Part shown: positions 1-9,869 of the stretch, piece after piece
Layout of the letters: each line of letters starts with the position of its first letter
Numbering within the stretch: position 1 is the stretch's first letter
Program-made: the position numbers and the translations under genes
NCBI GenBank assembly: GCA_902610975.1
Contig: CACLXL010000001.1
Location: forward strand, 124,001-188,000
Source of the DNA: an uncultured Pelagibacteraceae bacterium
Lineage (GTDB): Bacteria; Pseudomonadota; Alphaproteobacteria; Pelagibacterales; Pelagibacteraceae
DNA length: 64,000 bases
Direction: 5' to 3'
The notes under the pieces: model-generated
The model's database searches: none
What the model was told of the DNA's origin: nothing
What the model saw: the letters and a program-made list of their open reading frames with translations, nothing else

Positions 1-552
1 GGTAAATAAAGTCTTAACTTTGTTAAAAAGTTCATGAATTTGTTTTTCAGAATAATTGTAATATTTATTCGGTCCTCCGATTATAAATGCAACTAGTTCT
101 CTTCTCTTGTCTTTCTCAATTCCAAGATATTTTGAATTCTCGTTAATTTCTTTTTTATTTAAATAATGAATGGCTCCTATTGTGTTGATTATATTTTCAC
201 CTTTTAAATTATCATGCTCTGGAGTTATTATAAGATCAAAGTGTTCAAAAGAAACTTTTGGATCTTGTACGTGTATATTGAAAATTTGATTACCTAATCT
301 TTTTTTTAAAGCTATTGATGGTATTACACTTTTTCTTCCACATGATATAATAACTTTACAATCACAAACAAATTTATTTTTTACCAAATTTTCTGATATT
401 GGGCTTATTTTAGGAGGAATTAAATTCCAAAAAGATTTTAATTCAATTTTTTGGTGTTTATAACTTAGGCCCAAAGCTTTAGCTAATCCCTCTACTTGAC
501 TAACCATGCCGTGCATGCCCTGTGTTAAAAGAAGTGCTTTTAATTCCAACAT
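1..552 (-). CDS. ELM1-like (DUF1022) protein, 3' end cut by window edge
   Basis: The reverse strand from 552 reads openly for 184 codons to the window edge. It starts MLELKALLLTQGMHGMVSQV and carries stretches typical of the mitochondrial fission ELM1 / DUF1022 family: CGRKSVIPSIALKK near residue 70, NIHVQDPKV, DLIITPEHDNL and AFIIGGPNKYYNYS. The family name comes from the plant mitochondrial protein ELM1. The bacterial proteins resemble glycosyltransferase-fold enzymes and their role is not established. The ATG at 552 lies 23 bases from the divergent trxB start, so the two genes share a tiny promoter region. The C-terminal part lies outside the window. Family assignment is from motif recognition and is fairly secure; function is unknown. 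Confidence 0.75.
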   Translation of the reverse strand, partial: MLELKALLLTQGMHGMVSQVEGLAKALGLSYKHQKIELKSFWNLIPPKISPISENLVKNKFVCDCKVIISCGRKSVIPSIALKKRLGNQIFNIHVQDPKVSFEHFDLIITPEHDNLKGENIINTIGAIHYLNKKEINENSKYLGIEKDKRRELVAFIIGGPNKYYNYSEKQIHELFNKVKTLFT

Positions 553-575
553 TAGTTACTATATACCTTTACATA

Positions 576-1526
576 ATGAATAATAAATCAACAAAACATA
601 CAAAAGTGTTAATTCTTGGATCTGGCCCAGCAGGTTACACAGCAGCTATTTATGCGGCTAGAGCTATGCTTAAACCAATACTTGTGCATGGTTCCCAACC
701 TGGAGGACAACTGACTACTACTACAGATGTTGAGAATTACCCTGGATACTCAAAAGTGATTCAGGGTCCTTGGCTTATGGATGAAATGAAAGGACAAGCT
801 GAAGCTGTAGGTACAGAGATGATACAAGATCATATTAGTAAAGTTGATTTAACAAAAAAACCTTTCACGGCAACAGGTGATAGTGGTCAAGTTTATACTG
901 CAGATAGTTTTATAATTTCAACGGGTGCACAAGCAAGGTGGTTAAATTTAAAATCTGAACAAGAATTTAGAGGATTTGGAGTTTCAGCATGTGCTACTTG
1001 TGACGGATTTTTCTTTAAAGAAAAAGAGGTGGCAGTAGTTGGTGGAGGAAATGCTGCAGTTGAAGAAGCGATGTTTCTCACTAAATTTGCTTCAAAGGTT
1101 TATTTAATACATAGAAGAAATGAATTAAGAGCAGAAAAAATGCTTCAAGAAAAATTAAAAGCGAATAAAAAAATAGAAATTATTTGGGACACAGTAGTTG
1201 AAGATGTTGTTGGTACTAAAGAGCCCAAAACAGTCAATGCATTGAAAATTAAAAATGTTAAAGACAATAAAATAAAAGATTTGAAAGTTGATGGTTTATT
1301 TATTGCTATAGGTCATGACCCAGCTACATCTTTATTTAAAGATCAATTAAAAATGGATAAAGAGGGATACCTAATAACTAAACCGGACTCGACAGAAACA
1401 AACATACCAGGAGTGTTTGCAGCTGGCGATGTAAAAGATAAAATTTTTAGACAAGCTGTTACTGCTGCTGGAATGGGCTGTATGTCGGCACTTGAGGCTG
1501 AAAAATATCTATCAGAGATTAACTAA
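576..1526 (+). CDS. trxB: Thioredoxin-disulfide reductase
   Basis: This is a 316-aa NADPH-dependent flavoprotein that reduces thioredoxin in the cytoplasm. Visible are the FAD-binding GSGPAG (residues 15-20), the redox-active CATC (139-142), the NADPH-binding GGGNAA (from 156) and the C-terminal FAD motif GVFAAGDVKDKIFRQ. Length fits low-molecular-weight bacterial TrxB. The reading frame opens further upstream (ATG at 522), but that start would overlap the divergent ELM1-like gene and adds a non-homologous segment, so ATG 576 is chosen. The 3' end overlaps the convergent aspC by 8 bases. Confidence 0.96.
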   Translation: MNNKSTKHTKVLILGSGPAGYTAAIYAARAMLKPILVHGSQPGGQLTTTTDVENYPGYSKVIQGPWLMDEMKGQAEAVGTEMIQDHISKVDLTKKPFTATGDSGQVYTADSFIISTGAQARWLNLKSEQEFRGFGVSACATCDGFFFKEKEVAVVGGGNAAVEEAMFLTKFASKVYLIHRRNELRAEKMLQEKLKANKKIEIIWDTVVEDVVGTKEPKTVNALKIKNVKDNKIKDLKVDGLFIAIGHDPATSLFKDQLKMDKEGYLITKPDSTETNIPGVFAAGDVKDKIFRQAVTAAGMGCMSALEAEKYLSEIN

Positions 1527-2706
1527 GGCTTTCGCAAAAAGCTTTGATCCTGTCCATTGCTTTTTTTAAATTATCAATTGAAGTAGCGTAAGATATTCTA
1601 AAGTAACCGTCTAAACCAAAAGCAGAACCTTGAACTACAGCTACTTCAGCTTTTTCTAACAATTTTTCTACAAATTCTTTATCAGTTTTAAGTTTTGTTT
1701 TCTTATTAAGTAATTTTTTACAGTTTGGAAAAACATAAAAAGCTCCTTCAGGACTTAAACAGCTAATACCTTTTATATTATTTAAACTATCAACAACAAA
1801 ATTTCTTCTTTCTTTAAAAGAATTTGATCTTTCTATAATAAAGTCTTGTGTTCCATTCAAAGCTTCTACTGCAGCTGCTTGACTTATAGATGTAGGATTG
1901 CTAGTTGATTGGGATTGAATTTTAGCCATAGCTTTAATTATTTCTTTTGGGCCTGCGGCATAACCTATTCTCCAGCCAGTCATTGAGTAAGATTTACTCA
2001 CTCCATTCATGGTTAAAGTTCTGCTTTTTAATTTTTCAATTTGAGCAATTGTAAAAAATTTAAAACCGTCATAAGTAATATGTTCGTAAATATCATCGCT
2101 TAAAATATATAAGTTTTTATATTTTATTAAAATCTTCGATAAAGCTATTATCTCATCTTTTGTATAACCAGAGCCTGTAGGATTAGATGGCGAGTTTATA
2201 ATTATCCATTTTGTTTTTCTTGAAACTGCTTTTGTTAATTTTTCTGGTGTTAATTTAAAATTATTTTTTTCATCGCACTTTATAATTTTTGGTTTTCCTC
2301 CAGCTAACAAAACAATGTCGGGATAGGAAACCCAATAAGGGGCGGGAATAATTACCTCATCACCTTTATTAATGGTTGCCATAAAAGCATTATATAAAAC
2401 CTGCTTTCCACCAGTTCCAACTGAAATTTGATCAAGGTCATATGATAAATCATTTTCCCTAGAAAATTTTGCTTGGATGGCTTTTTTTAGAGCTGGGGTT
2501 CCATCCACTGCAGTATATTTTGTATCCCCTTTTCTAATCGCTTCTATTGCTGCTTCTTTAATATTATCTGGAGTATCAAAATCAGGCTCTCCAGCCCCTA
2601 AACCTATAACATCCTTTCCGGCAGCTCTCATTTCCCTAGCTTTTGAGGTAACTGCTATAGTAGGTGACGGTTTTATACGTTTTAAACTATTGGAAACTAT
2701 GCTCAT
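1519..2706 (-). CDS. aspC: Aspartate aminotransferase (class I/II, PLP)
   Basis: The 395-aa protein is a PLP-dependent class I aminotransferase that interconverts aspartate/2-oxoglutarate and oxaloacetate/glutamate. It begins with the family hallmark GLGAGEPDFDTP (35-46), has NSPSNPTGSGY for cofactor phosphate and substrate contacts, and SKSYSMTGWRIGY, where K238 should form the Schiff base. Length and motifs match the I-gamma type common in alphaproteobacteria, which can also act on aromatic substrates or prephenate. It overlaps trxB tail to tail by 8 bases and is divergent from uvrB across 38 bases containing TATAAT-like boxes. Confidence 0.93.
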   Translation of the reverse strand: MSIVSNSLKRIKPSPTIAVTSKAREMRAAGKDVIGLGAGEPDFDTPDNIKEAAIEAIRKGDTKYTAVDGTPALKKAIQAKFSRENDLSYDLDQISVGTGGKQVLYNAFMATINKGDEVIIPAPYWVSYPDIVLLAGGKPKIIKCDEKNNFKLTPEKLTKAVSRKTKWIIINSPSNPTGSGYTKDEIIALSKILIKYKNLYILSDDIYEHITYDGFKFFTIAQIEKLKSRTLTMNGVSKSYSMTGWRIGYAAGPKEIIKAMAKIQSQSTSNPTSISQAAAVEALNGTQDFIIERSNSFKERRNFVVDSLNNIKGISCLSPEGAFYVFPNCKKLLNKKTKLKTDKEFVEKLLEKAEVAVVQGSAFGLDGYFRISYATSIDNLKKAMDRIKAFCESLS

Positions 2707-2744
2707 TGAAATTTATAATATAATTAATTTATTATTAACACAAA

Positions 2745-4916
2745 ATGCAAAATACTTATCAAGAAAAATTGGCTGACCTAGAAGTTAATAACTCTAAAAA
2801 AATTAAGAAGTTAGAGGGAGGTATTAACTTTAAAATCAAAAGTGATTTTCAACCTAGCGGTGACCAACCAGAGGCTATTAAGCAAATATTAAAAAACTTA
2901 AAAGATAACAAACAAGAACAAGTGCTTTTAGGGGTCACGGGATCGGGTAAAACTTTTACAATGGCAAAAGTTATCGAAAAGGCTAATAGACCAGCTCTAA
3001 TTCTAGCGCCAAACAAAACGTTAGCTGCTCAATTGTACGGGGAGTTTAAAAGTTTTTTTCCGGATAATGCTGTAGAATATTTTGTATCGTATTACGATTA
3101 CTACACTCCAGAAGCATACGTTCCAAGATCTGACACTTATATAGAAAAAGAAGCCTCAATAAATGAACAAATTGATCGTATGAGACACTCAGCTACAAGA
3201 TCTTTGTTGGAAAGAGATGATGTAATTATTGTTGCGAGTGTATCATGTATTTATGGTTTAGGTTCTGTAGAGGCGTACTCAAAAATGACAATTACTCTAA
3301 AAAAGAATTATGATTACGAGCGAGACGATTTAATTAGGGCATTTATAAACTTGCAGTACAAAAGAAATGATCAAAATTTTTTTAGAGGAACTTTTAGGGT
3401 AAGAGGAGAAAATTTAGAAATCTTTCCATCACACTTGGAAGATAGAGCTTGGAGAATAAGTTTTAATTTAAATAAATTAGAAAAAATTGAAGAATTTGAT
3501 CCGCTTACTGGAGATAAGACAAATGATTACTCAATTATAAAAATTTACGCCAATAGCCATTACATAACTCCTAAGCCTACTATCGAGCAAGCAATAAGAC
3601 AAATAAAATCTGAATTAGCTGAAACTTTAAAAAGACATAGAGAAAATAATAAACTTTTAGAAGAGCAGAGATTAAGAGAACGAACTAAGTTCGATTTAGA
3701 AATGATTGAAGCTACCGGAACTTGTGCTGGGATAGAAAATTATTCAAGATTTTTATCAGGAAGAAAAGCTGGTGAACCACCACCCACTCTGTTTGAGTAT
3801 TTTCCAGATAATGCAATTATATTTGTAGACGAAAGTCACGTAACGGTCCCTCAATTAAATGGAATGTATAAAGGTGACCGGACAAGAAAAAGTACGTTAG
3901 CCGAATACGGGTTTAGACTCCCTTCATGTATGGATAATAGACCTTTGAAATTTGAAGAGTGGGATTTAATGAGAACGCAAACTGTTTTTGTCTCTGCTAC
4001 CCCAGGACCTTGGGAACTAAAACAAACAAGCAATAAATACATTGACCAAATCATTAGACCAACAGGTTTGATAGACCCTCCAGTTGAAATAAGGCCAGCC
4101 AAAGCTCAAGTTGATGATCTTATGCACGAGGCAAAAGAGATTGTAAAAAAAGGATATAGAGTTCTTGCTACAACGCTGACAAAAAAAATGGCTGAAGATC
4201 TTACTGAGTACCTTCACGAAAATGGTCTTAAAGTAAGATATATGCACTCTGACATTGATACTCTTGAAAGAATTGAGATCATAAGAGATTTGAGAATGGG
4301 AGTATTTGATATTCTTGTAGGAATTAATTTGTTGAGAGAAGGATTAGATATTCCCGAATGTGCTTTGGTAGCAATTTTAGATGCTGATAAAGAGGGATTT
4401 TTAAGATCTGAAACTTCTTTAATTCAAACAATTGGAAGAGCAGCGCGAAATGTTGATGGTAAAGTAATTTTATATGCTGATAAAGTCACGAAGAGCATTG
4501 AAAAAGCCATTAAGGAAACAGATAGGAGAAGAAATAAACAATTAGAATATAATAAGAAAAATGGGATAACTGCTGAGTCAGTTAAAAAAGAGATAAGTGA
4601 TATCTTAGAGTCCGTTTACGAAAAAGACTACGTAAAAATTAGTGAGGGCTCAAATGTAGGCGGAAACTTAAAAAAACATCTGAAAGCTTTGAATAGAAAA
4701 ATGAAAGAAGCTGCATCTAATTTAGAATTCGAAGAGGCAGCTAAACTACGTGATGAAATGAGAAAATTAGAGGCGAGTGAACTTGAAATTACTTTAAATC
4801 CAAAAATTTCCCAATATAATTTAAAAAGTAAGGTATACCCAAAAGGTAGATCAACTATGGGTATGCCGGGCACTAAACCAAGAAAAGCTATAAAAAAATG
4901 GAAGCCAAAAAAATAA
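2745..4916 (+). CDS. uvrB: Excinuclease ABC subunit B
   Basis: UvrB is the DNA-damage-verifying helicase of nucleotide excision repair. The 723-aa protein has Walker A GVTGSGKT (63-70), the beta-hairpin sequence [12 protein letters not shown] that inserts into DNA, the DESH helicase motif, and the motif VI region [11 protein letters not shown]-terminal UVR coiled-coil that docks on UvrC ([16 protein letters not shown]) follows. A short charged N-terminal extension of about 20 residues precedes the usual start, so the exact start is less certain. Its 3' end overlaps the next gene by 19 bases. uvrC is three genes downstream on the same strand, which suggests a shared transcript. Confidence 0.97.
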   Translation: MQNTYQEKLADLEVNNSKKIKKLEGGINFKIKSDFQPSGDQPEAIKQILKNLKDNKQEQVLLGVTGSGKTFTMAKVIEKANRPALILAPNKTLAAQLYGEFKSFFPDNAVEYFVSYYDYYTPEAYVPRSDTYIEKEASINEQIDRMRHSATRSLLERDDVIIVASVSCIYGLGSVEAYSKMTITLKKNYDYERDDLIRAFINLQYKRNDQNFFRGTFRVRGENLEIFPSHLEDRAWRISFNLNKLEKIEEFDPLTGDKTNDYSIIKIYANSHYITPKPTIEQAIRQIKSELAETLKRHRENNKLLEEQRLRERTKFDLEMIEATGTCAGIENYSRFLSGRKAGEPPPTLFEYFPDNAIIFVDESHVTVPQLNGMYKGDRTRKSTLAEYGFRLPSCMDNRPLKFEEWDLMRTQTVFVSATPGPWELKQTSNKYIDQIIRPTGLIDPPVEIRPAKAQVDDLMHEAKEIVKKGYRVLATTLTKKMAEDLTEYLHENGLKVRYMHSDIDTLERIEIIRDLRMGVFDILVGINLLREGLDIPECALVAILDADKEGFLRSETSLIQTIGRAARNVDGKVILYADKVTKSIEKAIKETDRRRNKQLEYNKKNGITAESVKKEISDILESVYEKDYVKISEGSNVGGNLKKHLKALNRKMKEAASNLEFEEAAKLRDEMRKLEASELEITLNPKISQYNLKSKVYPKGRSTMGMPGTKPRKAIKKWKPKK

Positions 4917-5653
4917 TAATCACTGGTGCAGCTACTAGAATAGGATCTGCAATCGCAAAGAGTTTAGTTAACTTTCAAACAAAAATAGGTATTCACTATA
5001 ATAAATCTAAAAGTAGCGCCTTAAAATTAAAAAAAGAATTAGAGGAACTTGGGGCTGAAGCATATTTGTTCAAAGCTGATTTAAATAATTTAAAACAAAC
5101 CCAAATTTTAATAAAAAAAGCTTATAAAAATATGAAAGGATTAGATTGTTTAATTAATAATGCTTCTATTTTTGAAAATGATAATCTTGAGAATTTTTCT
5201 GAAAAATCATTTTTAAAACATATAAATATAAATTTAAAAGCACCAGCAATCTTAACACAAAGTTTTAAAAAGCTAGTTAAAAATAAAGAAGGATGTATCA
5301 TTAATATAATTGATCAAAGAGTTGAAAAATTAACTCCTTTTTTTTTCTCATACACTTTAAGTAAGTCTTCATTGGCCACTTTTACAAAAACATCAGCCAT
5401 GAAATTAGCACCTAATATAAGAGTGAATGGTATCTCACCTGGGCCAACTTTAAAAAACAAAAGACAATCCGAAGCGCATTTCAAAAAACAATGGAAATCT
5501 ACACTCTTAAGGAAAAAAGTAGACCTAAATAACATATGTAACGGGGTAAGGTTTTTTATTGAAAATAAAAGTATAACAGGAGAAATAATAAATATTGATA
5601 GTGGGCAAAGACTTGCTTGGCAAACACCAGATATTATTAATACAAAAGAATGA
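4898..5653 (+). CDS. SDR oxidoreductase, pteridine reductase/FolM-like
   Basis: A 251-aa short-chain dehydrogenase/reductase. The N-terminal nucleotide motif is TGAATRIG (9-16), the TGxxxRxG form characteristic of pteridine reductases (PTR1, FolM) rather than the usual TGxxxGxG. The catalytic set reads Asp139-Tyr152-Lys156 (IINIIDQ ... SYTLSKSS), with Asp where most SDRs have Ser. This is the arrangement and spacing known from Leishmania PTR1 (Asp181, Tyr194, Lys198). It overlaps folB downstream by 4 bases. Motifs and context point to reduction of dihydropterins, possibly dihydromonapterin or dihydrofolate; the substrate is inference. Confidence 0.8.
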   Translation: MEAKKIIITGAATRIGSAIAKSLVNFQTKIGIHYNKSKSSALKLKKELEELGAEAYLFKADLNNLKQTQILIKKAYKNMKGLDCLINNASIFENDNLENFSEKSFLKHININLKAPAILTQSFKKLVKNKEGCIINIIDQRVEKLTPFFFSYTLSKSSLATFTKTSAMKLAPNIRVNGISPGPTLKNKRQSEAHFKKQWKSTLLRKKVDLNNICNGVRFFIENKSITGEIINIDSGQRLAWQTPDIINTKE

Positions 5654-6045
5654 AAATAATTAAATTCAAAAAGAAAGAGAAATTTAAATATAAAAGAAAA
5701 GTAATTATAAAAGATTTAATTTTAAATATTTCGATAGGGATACATAATTTTGAAAAAAAAAAGAAGCAAAGAGTAAAATTTAATATTGAAATTTTAACTA
5801 ATCCATATGTACTTCCTAATAGTAAAGATTTAAATTCAATACTCAATTATGAGGAGATTGTTGGTAAAATTGAAAAAATTTCATATTTAAGACATCACGA
5901 GCTACTCGAAGATCTAGCAGAAAATATTTTTAATATGATATTTAAAAATAAACTTGTTAAAAAGATAAATCTTAAGATAGAGAAGTTAGATATCTTGAAA
6001 AAAACTAAATCTGTTGGTATCGAAGTATCAAAATCAAAAGTATGA
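5650..6045 (+). CDS. folB: Dihydroneopterin aldolase
   Basis: A 131-aa FolB-family protein. FolB cleaves dihydroneopterin to 6-hydroxymethyl-dihydropterin and glycolaldehyde in folate synthesis. Family features are [22 protein letters not shown] near the N terminus (the usual G(I/V)xxxE segment), the [12 protein letters not shown] block with the substrate-binding Glu, and [15 protein letters not shown]. The last third, [21 protein letters not shown], matches the conserved lysine-containing strand. It sits between the pteridine-reductase-like gene and uvrC with 4-base overlaps on both sides, which suggests translational coupling. Confidence 0.88.
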   Translation: MKIIKFKKKEKFKYKRKVIIKDLILNISIGIHNFEKKKKQRVKFNIEILTNPYVLPNSKDLNSILNYEEIVGKIEKISYLRHHELLEDLAENIFNMIFKNKLVKKINLKIEKLDILKKTKSVGIEVSKSKV

Positions 6046-7880
6046 TGAATAGTTTAGAGTTAGGAAAAAAAGTAATTAAGGAAAAAATACCGCTAATACC
6101 AAAAAACCCTGGTGTTTATAAAATGATTAGTTCCACTGGTGAAATCCTTTATATTGGTAAAGCTAAAAACATACCAAATAGACTTAAAAATTATGTCACT
6201 GAATCAAACCTTCCAATTAGAACTGAGAGAATGCTCTCACTCACACATAACCTTGAAACTACTACCACAAGTAATGAGAGTGAGGCTCTTCTATTAGAAG
6301 CAAATTTAATAAAAAAACATAAACCTCGTTACAACATTCTTTTGCGTGATGACAAATCTTTTCCTTATATTTATATTGGTAATAAAGATAAGTGGCCACA
6401 ACTTACAAAACTAAGAGGGAAAAAATCAAAAACTGGATACTATTTTGGTCCTTTTGCATCAATTGGTTCTGCTAATTGGACAATAAAAATTTTACAAAAA
6501 ATTTTTCTATTGAGAGTCTGTGATGACACTGTTTTCAGAAATAGAGAGAGACCGTGTATTTTATACCAAATTAAAAGATGCTCTGCTCCATGCGTTGGAC
6601 ACATTAATGAAAAAGATTACGAGTCTACAGTAGCCGACGCTATTGATTTTATTTCGGGTAAATCTAGAAGAATTCAGAAAAACTTATCCAAAGAAATGGA
6701 AAAAGCTAGTAAGGAATTGGACTATGAGAAAGCAGCGATAGCTAGAGATAGAATAAAAGCATTAACTCAAATACAAACCTCTCAAAAAATAAATCAAACA
6801 AATTTAACTGAGGCTGATGTTATCAGTATATACAAAGAGACAGGAAAAACATGTGTCCAAGTGTTTTTTTTCAGGTCAAAACAAAACTGGGGTAATCAGG
6901 CTTTCTATCCAAAACATGATCCAGATGACAGTGTAGAAGATATTATAAGTTCTTTTATATCCCAATTTTATGAAAACAAAACTATTCCTAGGCTCATATT
7001 AACTAACTGTGACGTCAAAGACAAAAGGCTTATTGAAAAAACGTTCTCCGAGAAGGACAAAAAAGATATCATTATTAAGTTAGCAAAAAATAAAAATGAG
7101 ATAAGTATTTCTAGTCTTGCAGAGAAAAATGCAAAACAATCTTTAAAACAAAAACTCGTACAATCTGATACTAACAATAATCTTATCGAAGAATTAGCAT
7201 CAAAATTTAATATTAATAACAATATAGAATTGATAGAAGTTTACGACAATAGCCACATTCAGGGAACTGACTCTGTCGGATCATTAATTTGTTTCGGTAA
7301 TGAAGGTTTTGTTAAGAAAAGATACAGGAAATTCAATATTAAGGATGAAAAAGTAAAAAATGATGACTATGGTATGATGAAAGAGGTTTTATTTAGAAGA
7401 TTTTCTAAAGCAATTAAGGAAAAGTCTGGTTCTCTGTCTTTGCCAGATTTAATAATGATAGATGGTGGAAAAGGACAATATTCTGTATCTAGAGAAGTTC
7501 TTAATGAACTAGGATTGCATGACTTACCAATTTTAGCTGTAGCAAAAGGTAAAAGAAGAAATGCGGGAGAGGAAAAAATTTATTACAAAAATAAAGAATA
7601 TATTTTAGAAAGAAATGATCCATTATTATTTTTTATACAAAGACTTCGAGATGAAGCTCATAGATTTGCCATAAGCACTCATAGAGCCAAAAGAAAGAAA
7701 AACCTTAGCAAATCTTTATTAGATCAAATCCAAGGTATTGGGAAACAAAGGAAAAGAGCTTTATTAAATCATTTTGGGTCTGCACGTGCTGTGGAGTCTG
7801 CAAGTTTTGACGACTTAAAATCTGTCGAGGGAATAGAAGACAACATTGCTAAGAAAATATATGATCATTTTCACGAATAA
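6042..7880 (+). CDS. uvrC: Excinuclease ABC subunit C
   Basis: UvrC makes both incisions around a lesion held by UvrB. The 612-aa protein has an N-terminal GIY-YIG nuclease (PGVYKMISS...[10 protein letters not shown], about residues 23-47) for the 3' cut and a Cys cluster ([15 protein letters not shown]). A central UVR segment for UvrB contact follows ([17 protein letters not shown]). Next are the UvrC RNase H-like domain ([27 protein letters not shown]) and a C-terminal helix-hairpin-helix pair ([19 protein letters not shown]). The start codon overlaps the folB stop (ATGA). The next gene starts on the base after the stop. Confidence 0.97.
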   Translation: MMNSLELGKKVIKEKIPLIPKNPGVYKMISSTGEILYIGKAKNIPNRLKNYVTESNLPIRTERMLSLTHNLETTTTSNESEALLLEANLIKKHKPRYNILLRDDKSFPYIYIGNKDKWPQLTKLRGKKSKTGYYFGPFASIGSANWTIKILQKIFLLRVCDDTVFRNRERPCILYQIKRCSAPCVGHINEKDYESTVADAIDFISGKSRRIQKNLSKEMEKASKELDYEKAAIARDRIKALTQIQTSQKINQTNLTEADVISIYKETGKTCVQVFFFRSKQNWGNQAFYPKHDPDDSVEDIISSFISQFYENKTIPRLILTNCDVKDKRLIEKTFSEKDKKDIIIKLAKNKNEISISSLAEKNAKQSLKQKLVQSDTNNNLIEELASKFNINNNIELIEVYDNSHIQGTDSVGSLICFGNEGFVKKRYRKFNIKDEKVKNDDYGMMKEVLFRRFSKAIKEKSGSLSLPDLIMIDGGKGQYSVSREVLNELGLHDLPILAVAKGKRRNAGEEKIYYKNKEYILERNDPLLFFIQRLRDEAHRFAISTHRAKRKKNLSKSLLDQIQGIGKQRKRALLNHFGSARAVESASFDDLKSVEGIEDNIAKKIYDHFHE

Positions 7881-8465
7881 ATGAAATTAAAAATACCTAA
7901 CATATTGACTATTGGACGGATCATAATTGTTCCGGTATTTGTTGTAACTTTTTTCATACCAGGCTTTTTTGGAGATTTAATTCCCTTTTTTTTATTTGTT
8001 CTTGCAAGCTTTACTGATTATTTAGATGGTTTGTTAGCAAGATTTTTTAAAGAAGAGTCAAAATTAGGTGAACTTTTAGATCCTATTGCAGATAAAATTT
8101 TAGTCGCAGCTGCACTAATTCTTTTAGTAATGAATGGTACAATTAAAAATTACGAAGTAATTGCAGCTGTAATAATTCTTACAAGGGAAATCTTAGTGTC
8201 TGGTTTAAGAGAATTTTTAGCAAAAGGTAGAATTACTATGCAAGTTACTAGTTTGTCTAAATTAAAAACTTTTATTCAAATGACTTCCATAGCGATATTA
8301 TTGACTGGTGATATTGGAAATAAGATAATTAATTTTCAAGATTACAACGCACAAACCGTTGGTATTATTTTATTATGGTTATCAGCATTTTTGACCTTAT
8401 ATACAGGATACGATTATCTAAGAAAAGGTATAGATCACGCTATTAATGAAGATAATAAAGATTAA
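7881..8465 (+). CDS. pgsA: CDP-diacylglycerol-glycerol-3-phosphate 3-phosphatidyltransferase
   Basis: A 194-aa inner-membrane enzyme that makes phosphatidylglycerophosphate, the first committed step to phosphatidylglycerol and cardiolipin. The CDP-alcohol phosphotransferase motif is complete: D46-x2-D49-G50-x2-A53-R54-x8-G63-x3-D67-x3-D71 (DYLDGLLARFFKEES then LGELLDPIADK). Several hydrophobic helices follow. It follows uvrC with no spacer; the uvrC-pgsA pair is also known in gammaproteobacteria. The 3' end overlaps the convergent ilvE by 4 bases. Confidence 0.95.
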   Translation: MKLKIPNILTIGRIIIVPVFVVTFFIPGFFGDLIPFFLFVLASFTDYLDGLLARFFKEESKLGELLDPIADKILVAAALILLVMNGTIKNYEVIAAVIILTREILVSGLREFLAKGRITMQVTSLSKLKTFIQMTSIAILLTGDIGNKIINFQDYNAQTVGIILLWLSAFLTLYTGYDYLRKGIDHAINEDNKD

Positions 8466-9352
8466 GCTGCAGAATCTTTTTTTCTAACTAAATTTTGATA
8501 AGCATCATTTAAATCTGAAATAGTATTGCATACTTTAAAATTATAATCTTTTATTTGAGACACAGGAGTGACCTCAGCTGCTGTTCCTGTTAAGAAGCAA
8601 CCAACAAATTTTTTCATCTCTTCGGGTTTAATTTTTCTTTCGATTACCTTGATACCTTTAGATTTTGCAATTTTTATTACTTCACGTCTAGTAATCCCAT
8701 CAAGAAAGGAGTCCGGTATAGGAGTAATTAGTTCGTTATCTTTATTTTTAAAAAATACATTTGCGCCTGTTGCCTCGGCAATATTTCCCTCGTGATCTAA
8801 CATTAGAGAATCTGTAAATCCTTCGGCTTCGGCTTCGTGCTTAGAAAGTGTGCATATCATATATAGTCCTGCAGCTTTAGTATCCCACGGTATCGTATTA
8901 GGCGCTGGTCTTCTCCAGCTAGATATATTTAATTTAATTCCATTTAATTTTAATTTTGGATCAAAATAAGATCCCCACTCCCAAGTAGCAATCGCTACAT
9001 GAATCTTATTTTTTTGTGCAGAAATTGCCATCATTTCACTCCCTCTCCAAATCAAAGGCCTCACATATCCATTTTGAACTTTTTGTATTTCGACAATATT
9101 TTTACAAGCGTCATTTATTTCTTTCTGAGAATATGGAACTTTAATTCCCATTCTTTCGGCTGAATAAAATAATCTTGCAGTATGTTCCTCTAATTTAAAA
9201 ATCTCTCCATCATAAACTCTTTCGCCTTCGAAGACACAGCTAGCATAATGAAGCCCGTGGTTCAAAACATGGATATTAGCATCTTTCCAATCAACAGGTT
9301 TACCATTAAACCAAATTTTTCCTGATCTCTTATCGTAAGGTATACTTTCCAT
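8462..9352 (-). CDS. ilvE: Branched-chain amino acid aminotransferase
   Basis: A 296-aa fold-type IV PLP enzyme for the last step of Leu, Ile and Val synthesis. Signature stretches are HVLNHGLHYASCVFEGERVY near the N terminus, VRPLIWRGSE, the likely PLP lysine K159 in DTKAAGLYM, and the family IV signature EAEGFTDSLMLDHEGNIAEA. TGTAAEVTPV near the C terminus binds cofactor phosphate. It is transcribed away from the MarR gene. A promoter-like pair lies in the 76-base divergent spacer. Confidence 0.93.
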   Translation of the reverse strand: MESIPYDKRSGKIWFNGKPVDWKDANIHVLNHGLHYASCVFEGERVYDGEIFKLEEHTARLFYSAERMGIKVPYSQKEINDACKNIVEIQKVQNGYVRPLIWRGSEMMAISAQKNKIHVAIATWEWGSYFDPKLKLNGIKLNISSWRRPAPNTIPWDTKAAGLYMICTLSKHEAEAEGFTDSLMLDHEGNIAEATGANVFFKNKDNELITPIPDSFLDGITRREVIKIAKSKGIKVIERKIKPEEMKKFVGCFLTGTAAEVTPVSQIKDYNFKVCNTISDLNDAYQNLVRKKDSAA

Positions 9353-9387
9353 TTAAAGTAAATATATAGATTTTTTTATTATAAAAA

Positions 9388-9414
9388 AGTATATTCCAAA
9401 TAAGGATAAGTCAA
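9388..9414 (-). promoter_or_regulatory. Candidate sigma-70-type promoter for ilvE
   Basis: On the minus strand TTGACT (9414-9409) and TATACT (9393-9388) are separated by 15 bases, upstream of the ilvE start at 9352. Both hexamers are five of six to consensus, but the spacer is 2 bases shorter than ideal and AT-rich DNA gives many chance matches. The rest of the spacer between ilvE and the MarR gene (9353-9428) must also hold the promoter of the regulatory operon, which I could not place. Confidence 0.35.
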
Positions 9415-9428
9415 TATAACTTACCATT

Positions 9429-9869
9429 ATGAAAGATTTACTTTATCTTAAAGATGATCAAATTAAAGAATTTATACAGCTTCTCTACAATGCACATAGA
9501 GAAACATCGGCAGATCCTAAAGAAATTTTGTCAAAAAAATTTTTTGGCCCTGCTCATTTGAGAGCTTTGAATTTAATAGATAGAAATCCAGGAATTAATT
9601 TGGGTGAATTAATTTTTGAACTAAAAGTTACAAAACAAAGTCTTAATAGAGTATTAAGAGATTTAATTAAATCAAAAATGATAAAACAAGTGCAAGATGA
9701 AAATGACACAAGAAAAAAAAATTTGTTTTTAGATAAAGAGGGAAAAATTTTTTTTGAAACAGTGTATAGTGCTCAAAAAAAAAGAATATTTAATGCTCTG
9801 AAAAACTCCGGTTCTGACTCAGTGATTAAGTTTAAGGATGTTTTAAAAAAAATTATAAATGGAAAATAA
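9429..9869 (+). CDS. MarR-family transcriptional regulator, PetP-like
   Basis: A 146-aa winged-helix protein. The recognition region GELIFELKVTKQSLNRVLRDLIKSKMI (about 59-85, written here as the helix-turn-helix) and the basic wing QDENDTRKKNLFLDKEGK match MarR proteins. The N-terminal block, with ADPKEILSKKFFGPAHLRAL, resembles PetP, the MarR protein found next to the response regulator PetR in Rhodobacter. It overlaps the response regulator by 11 bases and therefore probably belongs to the same regulatory unit. The ligand or target is unknown. Confidence 0.78.
   Translation: MKDLLYLKDDQIKEFIQLLYNAHRETSADPKEILSKKFFGPAHLRALNLIDRNPGINLGELIFELKVTKQSLNRVLRDLIKSKMIKQVQDENDTRKKNLFLDKEGKIFFETVYSAQKKRIFNALKNSGSDSVIKFKDVLKKIINGK

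Noticed and set aside
522-575. Upstream extension of trxB starting at ATG 522
   Set aside because: The extra 18 residues are unlike TrxB and lie over the start of the divergent ELM1-like gene; ATG 576 gives the usual family length.
2477-2776. 99-codon frame opposite the start of aspC
   Set aside because: It lies antisense to a strongly conserved aminotransferase and resembles no family; it is a shadow frame.
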